DNA of 64,000 nucleotides from Trachythela sp. YZ-2020 (Eukaryota; Cnidaria; Anthozoa; Malacalcyonacea; Clavulariidae): assembly GCA_016169945.1 (NCBI GenBank), contig JADLSH010000217.1, positions 372,001-436,000 on the forward strand. The letters are read 5' to 3'. This document shows, one piece after another, positions 53,738 to 64,000 of this stretch (its first letter is position 1; each line of letters starts with the position of its first letter). The notes beneath the pieces are model-generated. The model did not search any database. It worked only from the letters and a program-made list of their open reading frames with translations, and was not told the origin of the DNA. The translations under genes and the position numbers were made by a program.

Positions 53738-54984
53738 AGGAAGTTGTGAGTTGGAGAACTGGTCTCGCTGGTACCACATCTCCCGGGAAGACAAGCCACG
53801 ACTGCGAATTCGGGCGTTTAAGTTGGCAGTGGCAGTTGAAAGGGCGACCTGGGAAACGTACCCATCCAAAGGGTCTTGTCGAAGAAGCTCGTCTTGCAGC
53901 TCTTGCACAGCTCTCTCCGCTACAGGATTCTTGTTCTTATTCTTAATTCTGCCTATCTCGATCGAAAGGCGATGTTCCCGTAGGACTTCGTCATTAGCTA
54001 ACGCCTTAAATCCAGGAGCTGGATCAGTTCTAATAACAGCAGGGGGACCGTCCAATGGCCGTAACTCGATATATAATTGTATCAAAGCGTCTCGTAGGGT
54101 CTGATGGCGTTCATCCTCGATTAATGTCGTTGTAGTAAAAGAAGTGACGCATTCACGGACCACCAGAATAAGCTGACGATTGCGCTTAATCACATCGGCG
54201 GCAAACGACACTCCAACTGCGTCTGGGGGAGCGGTAGTGGATTGTTGAATTGTGGTGTGAGGACACTTGAGGAGGGATGCGCATTGATGACATCCTTTGG
54301 TAACACACTCTATAGATTTGTCAACATCCAAAGCGAAGAAGTAACGGCATGTGACCATCTTTAGTTGATGTGCAGATGGGTGATTAAGTTGTATATGTAA
54401 CGCCGTTACGAGACCGTCTAACACCTGTCGTGGAACGATAATGCATTCTCGAGTTGGTGACAATGGCTCATTGCGCTTCACAATAAGAAGACCATCCTTG
54501 GCAATGGTCGCGACATTAAGGTAACGTTTCACGTCTTTAATGTTTGTAGTCTTTTTCGAGGGGCGTGTTCCTTCTCGTAAATGAGCATGGGTCCTACGTA
54601 GATCAGGGCAATCTGATTGTAAGGAACGCCAAGCGGCTCTGCTTGTGAACGGAAGGTGTGTCTTCCGGATAAGATTTCGGCGGTGGTAGTGCGGCGGATG
54701 ACGGATTGCTGAGTAACGTTCACAAAGTTACACACTTGACAGGCCATGTCGTTACAGTCTGCTGCGTTACGGCTTGCAAAATCAGATGGTAGAATGGATG
54801 CCCCAGCAACATGTTGGACCTGAACTTGGTACCGACTCACGGTGGAAAGAAACGTGGACACTCGAGGACTGGCTGAAAACTCTCCTCGGCACAATTTCTG
54901 ATATGCCTGCACACAGGGCTTACTGTCGGTCACAACGCAGGCGTTTGTAGAGGATTGAATGATATAGGGGCTGAAATGTTTCAC
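53738..54984 (-). pseudogene. Retroelement RNase H end and integrase, truncated
   Basis: 54984-54529 continues RNase H ([22 protein letters not shown]). After a frame change, 54532-53738 has the integrase zinc region (H and H, then CHQC), FAADVIKRN (Asp), [10 protein letters not shown] (Asp) and [11 protein letters not shown] (Glu). The protein runs into the (GGTAA)n tract at NSQLPG. Confidence 0.8.
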
Positions 54985-57960
54985 TGATGTGGCAATAGCC
55001 AGAGCTTCGATTTCACACGGTAGCCAAGATGCTTGGTGGCATCGTAATTTCGCGCTGAAAAATCCTGCGAGGTGAAGGTTGCAATACGAGTCACGTAGTA
55101 GGTCGCTGCGATACCGGGTTTCTTTACAGCTCCATCAGTGACAATCCACAGTTGATCATCGGGCTTTGGAAGGGTTATAGAACGGGAATTGGAAAGTGCC
55201 TTTTTAGCGGTGTTGAAGGCGGTATGTAGTTCGTCAGTCCAGGTGATGACCTCGGTGGATGGACGTCCAGAGATGGAGTCATCCAGTGGGGAGAGGAGGG
55301 ATGAACAGCCTGGAACCACACGTGCTAGAACTTTATATGCCCCAATGAACGATTTCATTGTGCCGACTTTCTCTGGGGGCGAACATGAAGATAACACCGA
55401 GATTCGGTGTGGGTTTGCTGTGAGGGTACCTTGTGACCATGTCCAACAAAGGATTGTAGTACACTTTGGATTGATAACTGTTTTCGAAGCTGAAAGGCGC
55501 AAATTGTTCTTGCTAAGTGCAGTTAAGACTTTGATCCAATTCTCTAGCAGCTCGTCTGGAGTGCTGCCACCACAATACAAATCATCTGCCAGTTTAGCAA
55601 CCACGCCTTCTTGGAGGAGGTCACCTAGAACGCGGCACATGAGTTCTTCCAACGCTGTCTCTGAACCGGGCATTCCCATTGCTGAGCGAGCGTAAACACG
55701 CGTGCCCCGATAAGGCGTAGCGACACCGCAGTACCTCATTGACTCTCGAGCGAGTGGAATTTGGTAAAATGCACTGGTTAGGTCACTGGTGATGATATAT
55801 TTCCATTGACCTATCATCCGTAAGGTGGAATCTACGTCGGGCATGAGGGAAGGCTGTGGCTTACTGTATTGACCAACTTCGCCAAAGGCAGTAACGAGAC
55901 GAGAACCTCCGTTCGATTTCTTTACCAAGAAGGAGGGATTAAGATATTCAATCGAAATGCCAATATCTTCCGGTCGTTTGAAGTCTCCCAACTGTTCGAG
56001 TTCATCAAATTTTTGTTGCAGTTCTACAAGTCTGTTTCGCGAGTATTGTGGTAGTCGACCCTTTCTTTGAGGGGGCTCCACAGGTCCCATGTTAACTTTC
56101 GCTTCAAAAGGGCCAGAGGCACCATTGTAGCCTTCGATTTTTGGATTAAACACATTGTCAAATTGTTTGAGGACAGTGCGAAACTTGTCAGAGACATCAG
56201 CAGGCAATACATTTGCAGGATAAAGGCTAACTGAGCTGGAATGGTTGTGTCCTTTTGAAGGGAGCGATCGATGTACTCTCGAAGAAGGCGAAGGGTTTTC
56301 AGGATGTTGAATTGCATCTGGTGGACTGAAGACCATGTTTACCTGACCAAAATGTTCATTGCGTTTCAATACTTGAGGTTGGTCCGAGTCATTCGGGATA
56401 CGAATCCTGCCAGCAACGCTAGACACAACACCATGTGGGGACCAAAGTTGGGATATCTTAGTGGGGCGAGCCCTTTGGGTGTCTGTACGTGGTTCGAGGG
56501 CATAATAGCTAACAGTTGGAACATCATCTGGTAATGCAACTTCGAGAAACTCGCCGGGCCAAATGGTGGTCGACATTGGGGGAGCTCTGAGAACCACTGC
56601 ACGTCGGACAGTTGTAGGAGGTTGCTTGCTTTTGCTTGATCCATATTGGTAAAGGGTGCCACGAATGACAACAGTTCGACGAGCAGGTCTGACAGCGATA
56701 TCATTACTTTCCATAAACGGGATACCAGCAAGGACCTCGACATCAAGGTTTTTCACCACTAAACCCTCGAAATGCAGCTGTTGGTTGTCTCGGGTGAAAG
56801 TTATATGGGTTTCTCCGACAATTTCCAAGGGAGACTGGCCATCAGCTTGACGTGCTGATTGAGAGCTTGTAGTAACTTGGGCATCTAGACGCTTGACAGT
56901 AGACGAACGAATCATATTACATGTCGCCCCACTGTCGATAGTGATGCGGACAGTGTGATGGTAAAAGAACGTGTCCACATATGGTGATTGTCGCACCTGG
57001 ACGAGCCGGCTTATATGTCCTGGACCTTCGGGTTCGTCATCGTCGTCAGGGTAGTTCTCTTGGTCACCCTCATCCTCACATTCATATATAGCAGCTATTT
57101 GCCTCGCTTTGGCCATGTACTTCCGGTCTCGTTCAGGAAGGAACCTGCACTCGCTGAGATAATGGTTGTCAGGCCGGTCTGATTGCTTACACAAAGGGCA
57201 CGACTTCTCGCGTGAGCCAATAGATATAGGTTGCTTTGTTGTGTGTCTGGGTGGACGTCTGTCACGATTTGACCTATACGACGAGGCCTCTGTACGCATG
57301 ACTCTTGCTTCATCATTTGATGTGAGCTCATCAAGCAATGAGTTCATAGCCTGAGATATTTCTGGCTTAATAGAAGCGAGAGTTCGGGAACGAAGCTCAG
57401 TTCCATATCGTTGCTTGACGAGTTTCGGTAGGGCATGGTTGATAAGGCGTAGCCAGGTGAGAACAACAAGGTTTTCCAGGGTTGGGGAGAGTTCTTCGTC
57501 CTCTGTTATTTGTTCGTTGTGATATTGCTGTTAGATCTGAGGAGACTGTCTTCGACAAATGCCATAATTCTTTGAAATAAGTCTTCGGGACGTTCATTTG
57601 GTTGAAATTTCATATTGTCAAAATCAACGAAATGGGCCCCTGTGGCTTGAAAGCCAAAGTGGAGACGAATAGCATTCCATATGAACTGAATTGATGTCCT
57701 AACATTAACTCGGCCATGTCGACTTTTTGTTGTGCTGTACGTCGTTGAGCTCCTGGAACATCTTCTCCATCGTTAGTAAACCCTCGAAGGGGCTCTGCTT
57801 TGGTTTTCTTCTTCCATACGGCTCCTTCTACCAGGAAAGGAGCAAAGTTTACATCAAGTGATAGTGTATACACTAAGTTCTGCTTCCAGTTTTCGAAAGA
57901 GTTGATTGACTCAGTTTTTGTCAAACACCACTGCTTCGGTGCACGAATAGTAGAGGCCAT
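54981..57960 (-). pseudogene. Retroelement gag, protease and reverse transcriptase
   Basis: Gag begins [19 protein letters not shown] (57960) and changes frame near 57600 and 57380. From 57347 an unbroken 788-residue frame carries a CCHC-like knuckle (CPLCKQSDRPDNHYLSEC), protease VRITIDSGATCNMI, RT with SDLTSAFYQIPL and the catalytic box KLADDLYCGG, and the start of RNase H ([13 protein letters not shown]). A frameshift near 55025 ends the frame. The box LADD is unusual for Ty3 (mostly YxDD), so the clade is uncertain. Confidence 0.82.
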
Positions 57961-58440
57961 TGCTAACTTGAGAGGCTTTTCTGAGAACTTTTACTCAGCT
58001 TGGCTTCTTGAATAACGCCAGTAGGTAATTTAGGAACAAGTCCAATGCCAAACAAGTTAAATAAAAGAGATATATTTAAGTTAAACTAAAATAATAACAT
58101 TTACACAAAATGGCCGATCCAGAAGAGGCCGAGCACAGGGAGACTATGTCCTATATGAGCCTTAGTCCGCTGAGTCCAAGTCCGAGAAGTACTTCATCTA
58201 ATGATCATGTAACAGTAATTATAATATAATGGCGCCATCTAAACGGAGCCAGTTTTGTTGTGAGAATACCATAACTGTCCTCTAAACCCCTTTTTCCTTA
58301 TACTTTGGACAAAAGGGACCTTCACTGGGGGGGCCAAAATAGCTTACTGGGGGGGCCAACATGGTGGGCTTTGGCCCCTCCAGTACATTAGTTAAAAAAG
58401 GATTACACCGCCGCTTCAGAGTTCTCGGTATTCATGAAAC
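57961..58440. other. Unassigned sequence upstream of the retroelement
   Basis: It may hold the element's 5' untranslated/LTR part. A 58300-58390 stretch has two ACTGGGGGGGCCAA motifs. Nothing else recognised. Confidence 0.4.
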
Positions 58441-58615
58441 AATTTGCGTTAATCTACTTACATGATTGCTTAGAAATTAGACTACTTCCGACAGATTTTT
58501 ATTTTTACGCTCTTTTGGCTGTATAAAGTTCGGAATGCACCCTTTGTCTAAGCCCAGAAACACTACTTCACATGGTCGCTGGATGTCAGTCCTATAAATA
58601 TTTCTCGCTAGGTAT
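58440..58615 (+). pseudogene. Fragment of a LINE with a zinc-knuckle C-terminus
   Basis: Reads ECTLCLSPETLLHMVAGCQSY (C-x2-C...H...C), the knuckle found before the restriction-like endonuclease of R2/HERO-type LINEs, after one stop. Confidence 0.55.
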
Positions 58616-58908
58616 TTTCGCGAAGGAGTGTTCTGCATTTTTGGAGATGCTAGGTGATGTTGGTTTTGATAATAAGCACCAAATGTACTGCGTTAGGAAA
58701 ATGATGACTATTGCTATAAGAACTACATACTACATTTTCTGCTGGCTTTTTGAGATTATCCAATTGTATATAGTATTACATATTTGCATGTTTTGTTTTG
58801 TTAATTAGTTCTTAGTTGTGATTCAAGTAGCCAATTGTAAGTTACTTTAATAAGTGAGATTTGCAATTGTATCTATATGTAGAAAAACACATTTATTAAA
58901 GTTTCCAT

Positions 58909-58942
58909 TATTATTATTATTATTATTATTGTTATTATTATA
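58909..58942. repeat. (TTA)n microsatellite
   Basis: About 11 ATT/TTA units with one interruption, following TTTATTAAAG. Confidence 0.8.
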
Positions 58943-59532
58943 GTATATATACACAGCCCTTCATAGCTGGTTACTTTCTATCTATAGATATTAAGCTGAA
59001 TCCCGCAGCCTCAGGTATCTAGAACTATTCTAATTATCCTTGCTGTCCCAAGCAAACATGCCTTCTGTAAAAGTTCTATTGGACATTCCACATCAATCTT
59101 CTTAATCCATTGTACTAGGTCCTTATTAATTGTCCCCAGTGCACCAATTATGATTGGAATAATTGTTACTTGTTTCAGTTTCCACAATTTCTTAATTTCA
59201 TATTTAAGATCTTGATATTTCTCCAACTTCTCATGTTCTTTCGTGGTCACTCTTGCATCAAATCGACATGCAACATCTAGATAGATAGATAGATAGAAAC
59301 TTTATTTAAAGAAGGTGACACTTAATAGTATGAAGTACTAATGAACTTGTGGCCCTCATAAAACTTACAAGAATTAGGTCTATTTACAACATTTATATAT
59401 CTATGGGTATATCAAAATTTAAACTTTCAGTATGCTTGAAAAGGTATTATATACATGAGGTATATATAGGACATAACATTACGTTACATTACATTATAAA
59501 TCTTTTATACCTTATCATTATATTACAATATA

Positions 59533-62003
59533 TTAATTAAATTTGAAATCAGGAAAAGATGTAAATTGTTTAAATTCTCTCTGGTGCGTACGGAAGCAAC
59601 TATATAATAAGTATTTAAAACAGTTAACGGAGCTAGCTGAACGAAAACTTAATGGTAATTTGTTCCAGAGACCAATAGCGGTTATAGAGAAAGTTATTCC
59701 TGCTTCTGTAGCTCTATTGTATCTCGGAGTTAATAAACTTAAATCAGCACTGCGATTGTTTCTCGAATGTTGTTGGTTATTTAAATTTAACAGTTTGTTT
59801 AAGTACTCAGGAGTAGAATTAATAGTACGCTTGTAGATCATAATACATTTCCTGATATCCGACTCTACGTAAAAAGGCAACCAACCAAGATTATTAAATA
59901 GATCAATCGAGGAGTGGCGTGGTTCAGCGTCAAGGATAATTCTGGCACAACGTTTTTGAAACTTGAATATTTTGTTGATACTGTTCTTACTACAGTTTGT
60001 CCAGGTTATACTACAATAGAGAAATAGAGGTTTGATCATGGCATTATAGAAAAGTATACGTTCGTTTCGAGGCAGGTAAGATTTTATACTCTTTAATATT
60101 CCAATACGTTTAGACAGTTTCTTTGCCATAACTTCAACATGAGTGTCAAAGTTTAAATCTTCATCAATATTAAAGCCCAGTAATTTCACAGTGTGCGCTT
60201 GTTCTAATGAGACATCATTCAATTTGATGTGAAGAATTTTATTATCTGGAGTAAGCTTCGCTTTAAGCCTTTTACCAGAAACCAGAATGGTTTTAGTCTT
60301 AGTCGTATTGAGAGGCAGTTTGTTGGTAATGGCCCAGTTATCAACATTGGAGACTTTCTGAGATAATTTCACATTCAGTTCATTAATATCATTGTAATAA
60401 GTGGCAGCGAGTAAGGTAGTATCATCAGCGAATAAATCTACTTGAGTGTTGATATATAGAGGCAAATCATTGATAAAAACAAGAAACAATAGAGGCCCAA
60501 GGATAGAGCCCTGAGGTACTCCGTCCGTAATTACTTTTGTTGTTGAGGATTGGCCTTTAAAGTTTACATATTGTTTACGGTCTGATAGATAGGATTTAAA
60601 CCAATCAAGTGAGTTCTGATCGAGATGGTATGCACTAAGTTTATCAAGCAGAATACAGTGATCAACCAAATCAAAAGCTTTTTTATAGTCGACTAGGACC
60701 ATGCCATTGATGAGATTTTTGTCCAGGTTGAGTAAAAGAGAATCAACGATAAATGCCACAGCGGTTTCTGTGCCAAATTCACTTCGAAATCCAGATTGAT
60801 TGGAATATATTCCCCGAGCCGGCGCGAAGCGCCGTGCGAGGGTACTAATTCCGCTCGGAGATTTACACCCGGGTATGTGAAAACATTGTGGAATGCAAAG
60901 TCGTCCGCCATTTTTTTTGTCATGGACTCGACCTTTTCGTAAGTTATGCGCATGCGCAAGTTCAAGCCGAGAGAAGAGTAGAAGACTGCCATTTTGCAAA
61001 CTTTTTTCAAAAAAGTTTTGCACTCATTTTATAAGTAAGTCTCTATGTAAGTAAGTTTATATGTTAAGTCACCAAAAGTTATTTAGAGGACAAATTAACA
61101 AGAGGAAAAACAGTTGAAAGACCGAAAAAGGAGCGTTTTAAACAGGCAAGTGTCTATTTTACATGCTTGCTTTGCCGATTTTTTAACATAGCATGCAGTA
61201 TAGTTTGTGAATTTGAAAATGTGTAGATCATTCTGTGTGGTCAATGCAACATTGATTGATCTTTTTAGTATTGATTCAAATATGTTATAGAAAAATAAAA
61301 AAACATTAAATCTCAAAAACCTCATTGCAAAAGCAAGTGCGAAGTATAAAAATACTCCTCCAAAAGCAGTTGAAGTTTTTGAAAATTTCGAAACGTTTTG
61401 TGAACGTCTAAGGTTCAATGTTACAGTAAATCAAAGGTAAAAGAGTACATAATATCATACCCACTTTATATAGTTGAGCAATTGATAATTTTATAGTTAA
61501 AAACAAAATAATATTTGTACAAATTAAAATATAAAAAATATACAATGTTGCGTGTTACCATGGTTACATTTGTCGAACTTCATGTTAAAATAACTTTTGG
61601 GGAGTAAATTGTTTGGTTCAAATGGGCGAGGGGATTCTGCATGCATGTATTTCTAGTAGATTATTTATGGTGAGATAGTAAAATAGGCAGTCATGCACAT
61701 GACGTTCAATGATCTTTGAAAGCACGGGTAAGATAGAGATAGGTCTGTAATTGTTAGCATCAGATATTTCGCCAGCCTTAAAAAGCGCAGTGACTCTAGC
61801 TATTTTCCATCTTGCGGGAAATTGATTAATAGTCAAAGACATATTGATTAACCTGGATATTGATGGTGCCAACTCCTTGATGCCTGCTTGAAATAGTTTT
61901 ATACTTATACCATCAGGCCCAGTCGCTTTATTGGATGGTATCTTCATCACGTAATTTTCTACAATTTCACATGTGATGGGTGGTAAACTGAAGCATTTCA
62001 TTT
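59533..62003 (-). pseudogene. LINE reverse transcriptase split by Helitron copy 3
   Basis: N-terminal part 62003-61657: SNKATGPDGISIKLFQAG and NNYRPISILPVLSKIIER. C-terminal part 60810-59533: GFRSEFGTETAVAFIVD, VDYKKAFDLVDH, VPQGSILGPLLFLVF, catalytic LFADDTTLLA, then the tail IGLWNKLPLSFRS ending at 59533. The two parts are in the same frame when 60811-61656 is taken out, so the gene was open when the Helitron arrived. The endonuclease is absent. Confidence 0.85.
60811..61656. mobile_element. Helitron-like element, copy 3 (846 bp)
   Basis: Same ends as copies 1 and 2 (TCCCCGAGCC...TTTCTAG), inserted between T and T of the LINE RT, no duplication. Closely similar to copy 2 throughout. Confidence 0.77.
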
Positions 62004-62159
62004 CACTCTTATCCACCAATAGCAGGTCCGGTCTGTTGTGGTCAAGTTTCTTATCAGTCTGTATTGTAAAGTCTTATAATAGTGTATATCTTTAGGTCAC
62101 TCCCTCCGGTTTGTTGTCGTATCACTTCTCGGCTCTTTCACATCCGATCTTCTTGCATC

Positions 62160-62905
62160 GCATCCGTTGTATTATTTGCGATATTTTGTTTATCAATGTA
62201 GTTCCTTCTGTTTCTTTCTTCATATTGCCTTTCTTCAACCATTCCCAAGATTTTTCATCCCTAACTGCCTCCGTACTTTTGATGAAGATCACAAATCTAA
62301 AGTATATGACATATTCACTAATATACTAAATGAAATTTATGAACTAGCATTACATCCGAAAAACAAAATTCTCTTGTACAGTCGATATGTGCTTTCAAAA
62401 ATCTCTTGACACTTCACTGTTTCCGATATTGGGAAACTCTGGGTAAATGAAAAACTAGATAGCATCGCATCAAAATATATCCGAAAATGGCTTGAACTTC
62501 CTATTTCTGCGACCGTTAGTAACGTCCTGCTTCCCCATAATAAATTAATTTGGTTTAAATATCATTTCCCTTCAACTAAATTCCTTCAACTGTTTCTCGG
62601 AAGGCTTTAAAGTCATCACCAAATGGAGACATTAATAACCTATGTAGGGACACCAGTAATTACAAAAATGTACAACACTAAGGACATATTAAGCACTATC
62701 AGGAACGAACACGAAGAAAGGCTTCAAAATCATCTCATTTCACAAGGCTCATTCTTCTCTAACATCATGAAATATTCTACCCTCTCGTTCAACTCCATAT
62801 GGTCCTCAGTACAAAGTAAACTTCCTAAGAACCTATTTAACTTCAGCATCCGGTATATATAAATATCACGCTTCCGACTCGCAAAAACCTTTTGAAATGG
62901 GAAAT
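62160..62905 (+). pseudogene. LINE ORF2 post-RT region (RLE-type LINE), plus strand
   Basis: Frames read SRYVLSKIS, FTVSDIGKLWVNEKL, RKWLELPISATVSNVLLP, TIRNEHEERLQNHLISQG and LPKNLFNFSIRYI, with stops and shifts near 62408, 62610 and 62862. This is the stretch between RT and zinc knuckle in the same kind of element as 58990-62095, but in the opposite orientation. It ends at LPTRKNLLKWEIS, where a CR1-like LINE takes over. Confidence 0.65.
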
Positions 62906-63552
62906 ATCAGTGAGAGTAACGTTATTACCGATGATGTGCATAAAACGGGATCTAACCATGGTAAGAAAAGCAGTTCAGGCAATGCCAAAAGTAAGCCAAA
63001 AGAAAATTCTACCGCAAACACAGAGAAGTCAGTCAAAACGACATATATTATCGGCGGCTCTATTATCAAACATCTTGATTGTCGCAGACTAAAGCGTTCA
63101 GTTGAAAAGGGAAACAGGCGAGTGCATGCCGAGACAATCGTGGAGCCACTACGGACGCAATGCATTACCATATTAAGCCATGTCTCCAAAGAAAACCTGA
63201 TGAAATCATTTTACATGTTGGGACTAATGATCTCAAGGAGAAAAGTCCAACTGATGTGGCAAAGGGCGTCTTAAAGGTATGTAATATCATAAAGAAGGAG
63301 AGTCCAAAAACCAAAGTTGTGATTTCAGAGTTGATAACAAGAACTGACTCACCAAATCTTAAAGAACGAGTTAATGAGGTAAACGACAAACTTTTTAATT
63401 ACTGCAACCAGAGTAACTGGAAGTATATTGGACATAAAAATATTGGAGTTAATCAGTTAAATACGTATGGAGTTCATCTAAACAGGCAAGGGACAACAAC
63501 CTTAGCCAAGAATATTATATTATACTTGAACAATGATAGAAAACATAATTGA
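62906..63552 (+). pseudogene. CR1 ORF1 esterase domain, frameshifted
   Basis: The first frame has a Lys/Ser-rich lead and TYIIGGSIIKHLD (block I; the usual GDS reads GGS). After a shift near 63180 the second frame has ILHVGTNDLKEKS (block III GxND) and the C-terminal VHLNRQGTTTLAKNI (catalytic His). It ends with TGA at 63550-63552. Missing the block I Asp suggests weakened or lost hydrolysis. Confidence 0.75.
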
Positions 63553-64000
63553 AATTATATCGCTCCTGAGAATTGTCAAAACATAAGTGAAATAAGTGAG
63601 AGTGCTAGATGTGCTGAATCGGGAGCACATAAACAATCAATCGAAGGCGAAGGAAATGCTAATAATACAACTAGATCTAGAATAACACACCAGCGAAGTA
63701 AATTAAAAGGCTTCAAGATATCTCATCTAAATATCAGAAGCTTAGTTAAAAATATAGATCAGTTAAGGATATATAGTCATAACTGCAAGTTTGATATAAT
63801 ATGTTTAAGTGAAACAATGTTAGACGACACAGTACAAGATTATGAAGTAAATCTTAATGGATACGAAATTATTCGTAAAGATAGAAATCGAAAAGGCGGG
63901 GGTGTTGCGATCTACATCAGAAATTGTATAAGCTATAAATTACGGCCAGACTTAGATCATGAAAATTTGGAGTCAATCACAGTTGATATCTTCAAGCCAA
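63553..64000 (+). CDS. CR1 ORF2 endonuclease, N-terminal part (partial)
   Basis: Open to the window end, in the same frame as ORF1 and immediately after its TGA. It has GFKISHLNIRSLVKN, IICLSETMLDD and IIRKDRNRKGGGVAIYIRN, the first APE motifs (Asn and Glu). No ATG stands at the start, so initiation must be at an internal codon, by reinitiation or by readthrough of the TGA. Confidence 0.72.

Larger units (their letters stand above)
53738..57960 (-). mobile_element. Truncated LTR retroelement (gag-pol), minus strand
   Basis: Gag starts at 57960 and the integrase is cut off at 53738 by the microsatellite. Domain order protease-RT-RNase H-integrase places it with Ty3/BEL-type elements rather than copia. 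No LTR pair is visible; a possible 5' untranslated or LTR part is 57961-58260. Confidence 0.8.
59281..62003 (-). mobile_element. APE-type LINE (CR1/jockey group), 5'-truncated, with Helitron inside
   Basis: The 3' end at 59281 carries a TATC repeat (AGATAGATAGATAGAT on +) next to AATAAAGTT. The 5' end at about 62003 starts inside ORF2, just before the RT. Removing the Helitron leaves one RT frame. Confidence 0.85.
58990..62095 (-). pseudogene. Restriction-like endonuclease domain of a LINE, split by another LINE
   Basis: The upstream half (about 62075-62010) reads DFTIQTDKKLDHNRPDLL. The downstream half (59280-58990) reads CRFDARVTTKEHEKLEKYQD, then TIIPIIIGALGTINKDL and LLGTARIIRIVL. This is the PD-(D/E)xK-type C-terminal endonuclease of R2/HERO-like elements. 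59281-62003 is an APE-type LINE inserted between them. Confidence 0.72.
62906..64000 (+). mobile_element. CR1-like LINE, 5' part, continuing past the window
   Basis: An SGNH/GDSL esterase domain (ORF1) is followed by an APE endonuclease (ORF2 start) in the same orientation. The esterase in ORF1 is typical of CR1-like LINEs. Confidence 0.82.

Noticed and set aside
53515..54104. Frames of Leu-Thr-Leu-Pro-Tyr repeats extending into other sequence
   Set aside because: The ACCTT microsatellite followed by the antisense of the integrase.
59222..62010. GTCACTC/TCACTCTT on both sides of the APE LINE as a target duplication
   Set aside because: The matching bases are not adjacent to the 3' tail at 59281, so the similarity is probably chance.

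Overview
This is a eukaryotic, almost certainly metazoan window. The evidence is nuclear-type tRNA genes with internal Pol III boxes (one class with a tRNA intron), spliced transposase genes with GT-AG introns, and layered eukaryotic transposons (LINEs, an LTR retrotransposon, hAT, P/THAP, Helitron-like elements, foldback MITEs). The mix of a P element, esterase-bearing CR1 LINEs, an L2-like LINE with a 2A-like motif and a transposon-borne HECT ligase would fit a cnidarian or another marine invertebrate. This is inference and no species can be named. I see no ordinary single-copy host gene that is intact.

Layout. 1-1.5 kb: the frameshifted end of an unrecognised multi-domain protein gene on the minus strand. 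1.53-27.1 kb, with a remnant at 40.2-41.4 kb: a tandem tRNA array whose mature unit is about 1.93 kb (20.3-27.1 kb is the cleanest part). In + strand order a unit carries a Leu-derived pseudogene (type A), tRNA-Leu(TAA) with an intron, tRNA-Gln(TTG), a second Leu-derived pseudogene (type D), tRNA-Leu(AAG), tRNA-Gly(TCC), a degenerate Leu copy (type G) and tRNA-Gln(CTG). The Gln genes are on + and the rest on -. The unit looks like an older duplication (A~D, B~G, C~H) into which Leu(AAG) and Gly were added. The older units (1.6-20 kb) are scrambled by unequal exchange and by a piggyBac-like MITE, two LINEs and a pentanucleotide-tailed insertion.

27.1-40.2 kb is a nested set of transposons inside one degenerate tRNA. 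A Helitron-like element contains a 12.1-kb DNA transposon with TIRs of about 620 bp, which encodes an integrase-type DDE protein and a zinc-ribbon/CUE/HECT ubiquitin ligase. Its HECT gene is split by a 6.8-kb P element with perfect 40-bp TIRs. The P element carries a spliced THAP-P transposase and a second, convergent C2H2 gene. A second Helitron copy splits a tRNA-Gln gene (40.4-41.2 kb).

41.4-45.6 kb holds LINE debris, a 2.48-kb foldback element containing two smaller MITEs, and a RecQ helicase fragment. 45.6-53.1 kb is a Ty3-type LTR retrotransposon (5-bp TSD, primer site matching tRNA-Ser(GCT)) broken by a 3.2-kb hAT element (8-bp TSD). 53.5-58 kb is a (TTACC)n tract abutting a truncated minus-strand LTR retroelement. 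58.4-64 kb is a pile of LINEs: pieces of a LINE with a restriction-like endonuclease, an APE-type LINE inserted in it, a third Helitron copy inside that LINE's reverse transcriptase, and the 5' part of a CR1-like LINE (esterase plus endonuclease) running off the window end.

The parts relate mainly by nesting: several insertions sit inside tRNA sequences of the array. Exact target duplications let the insertion order be read directly.
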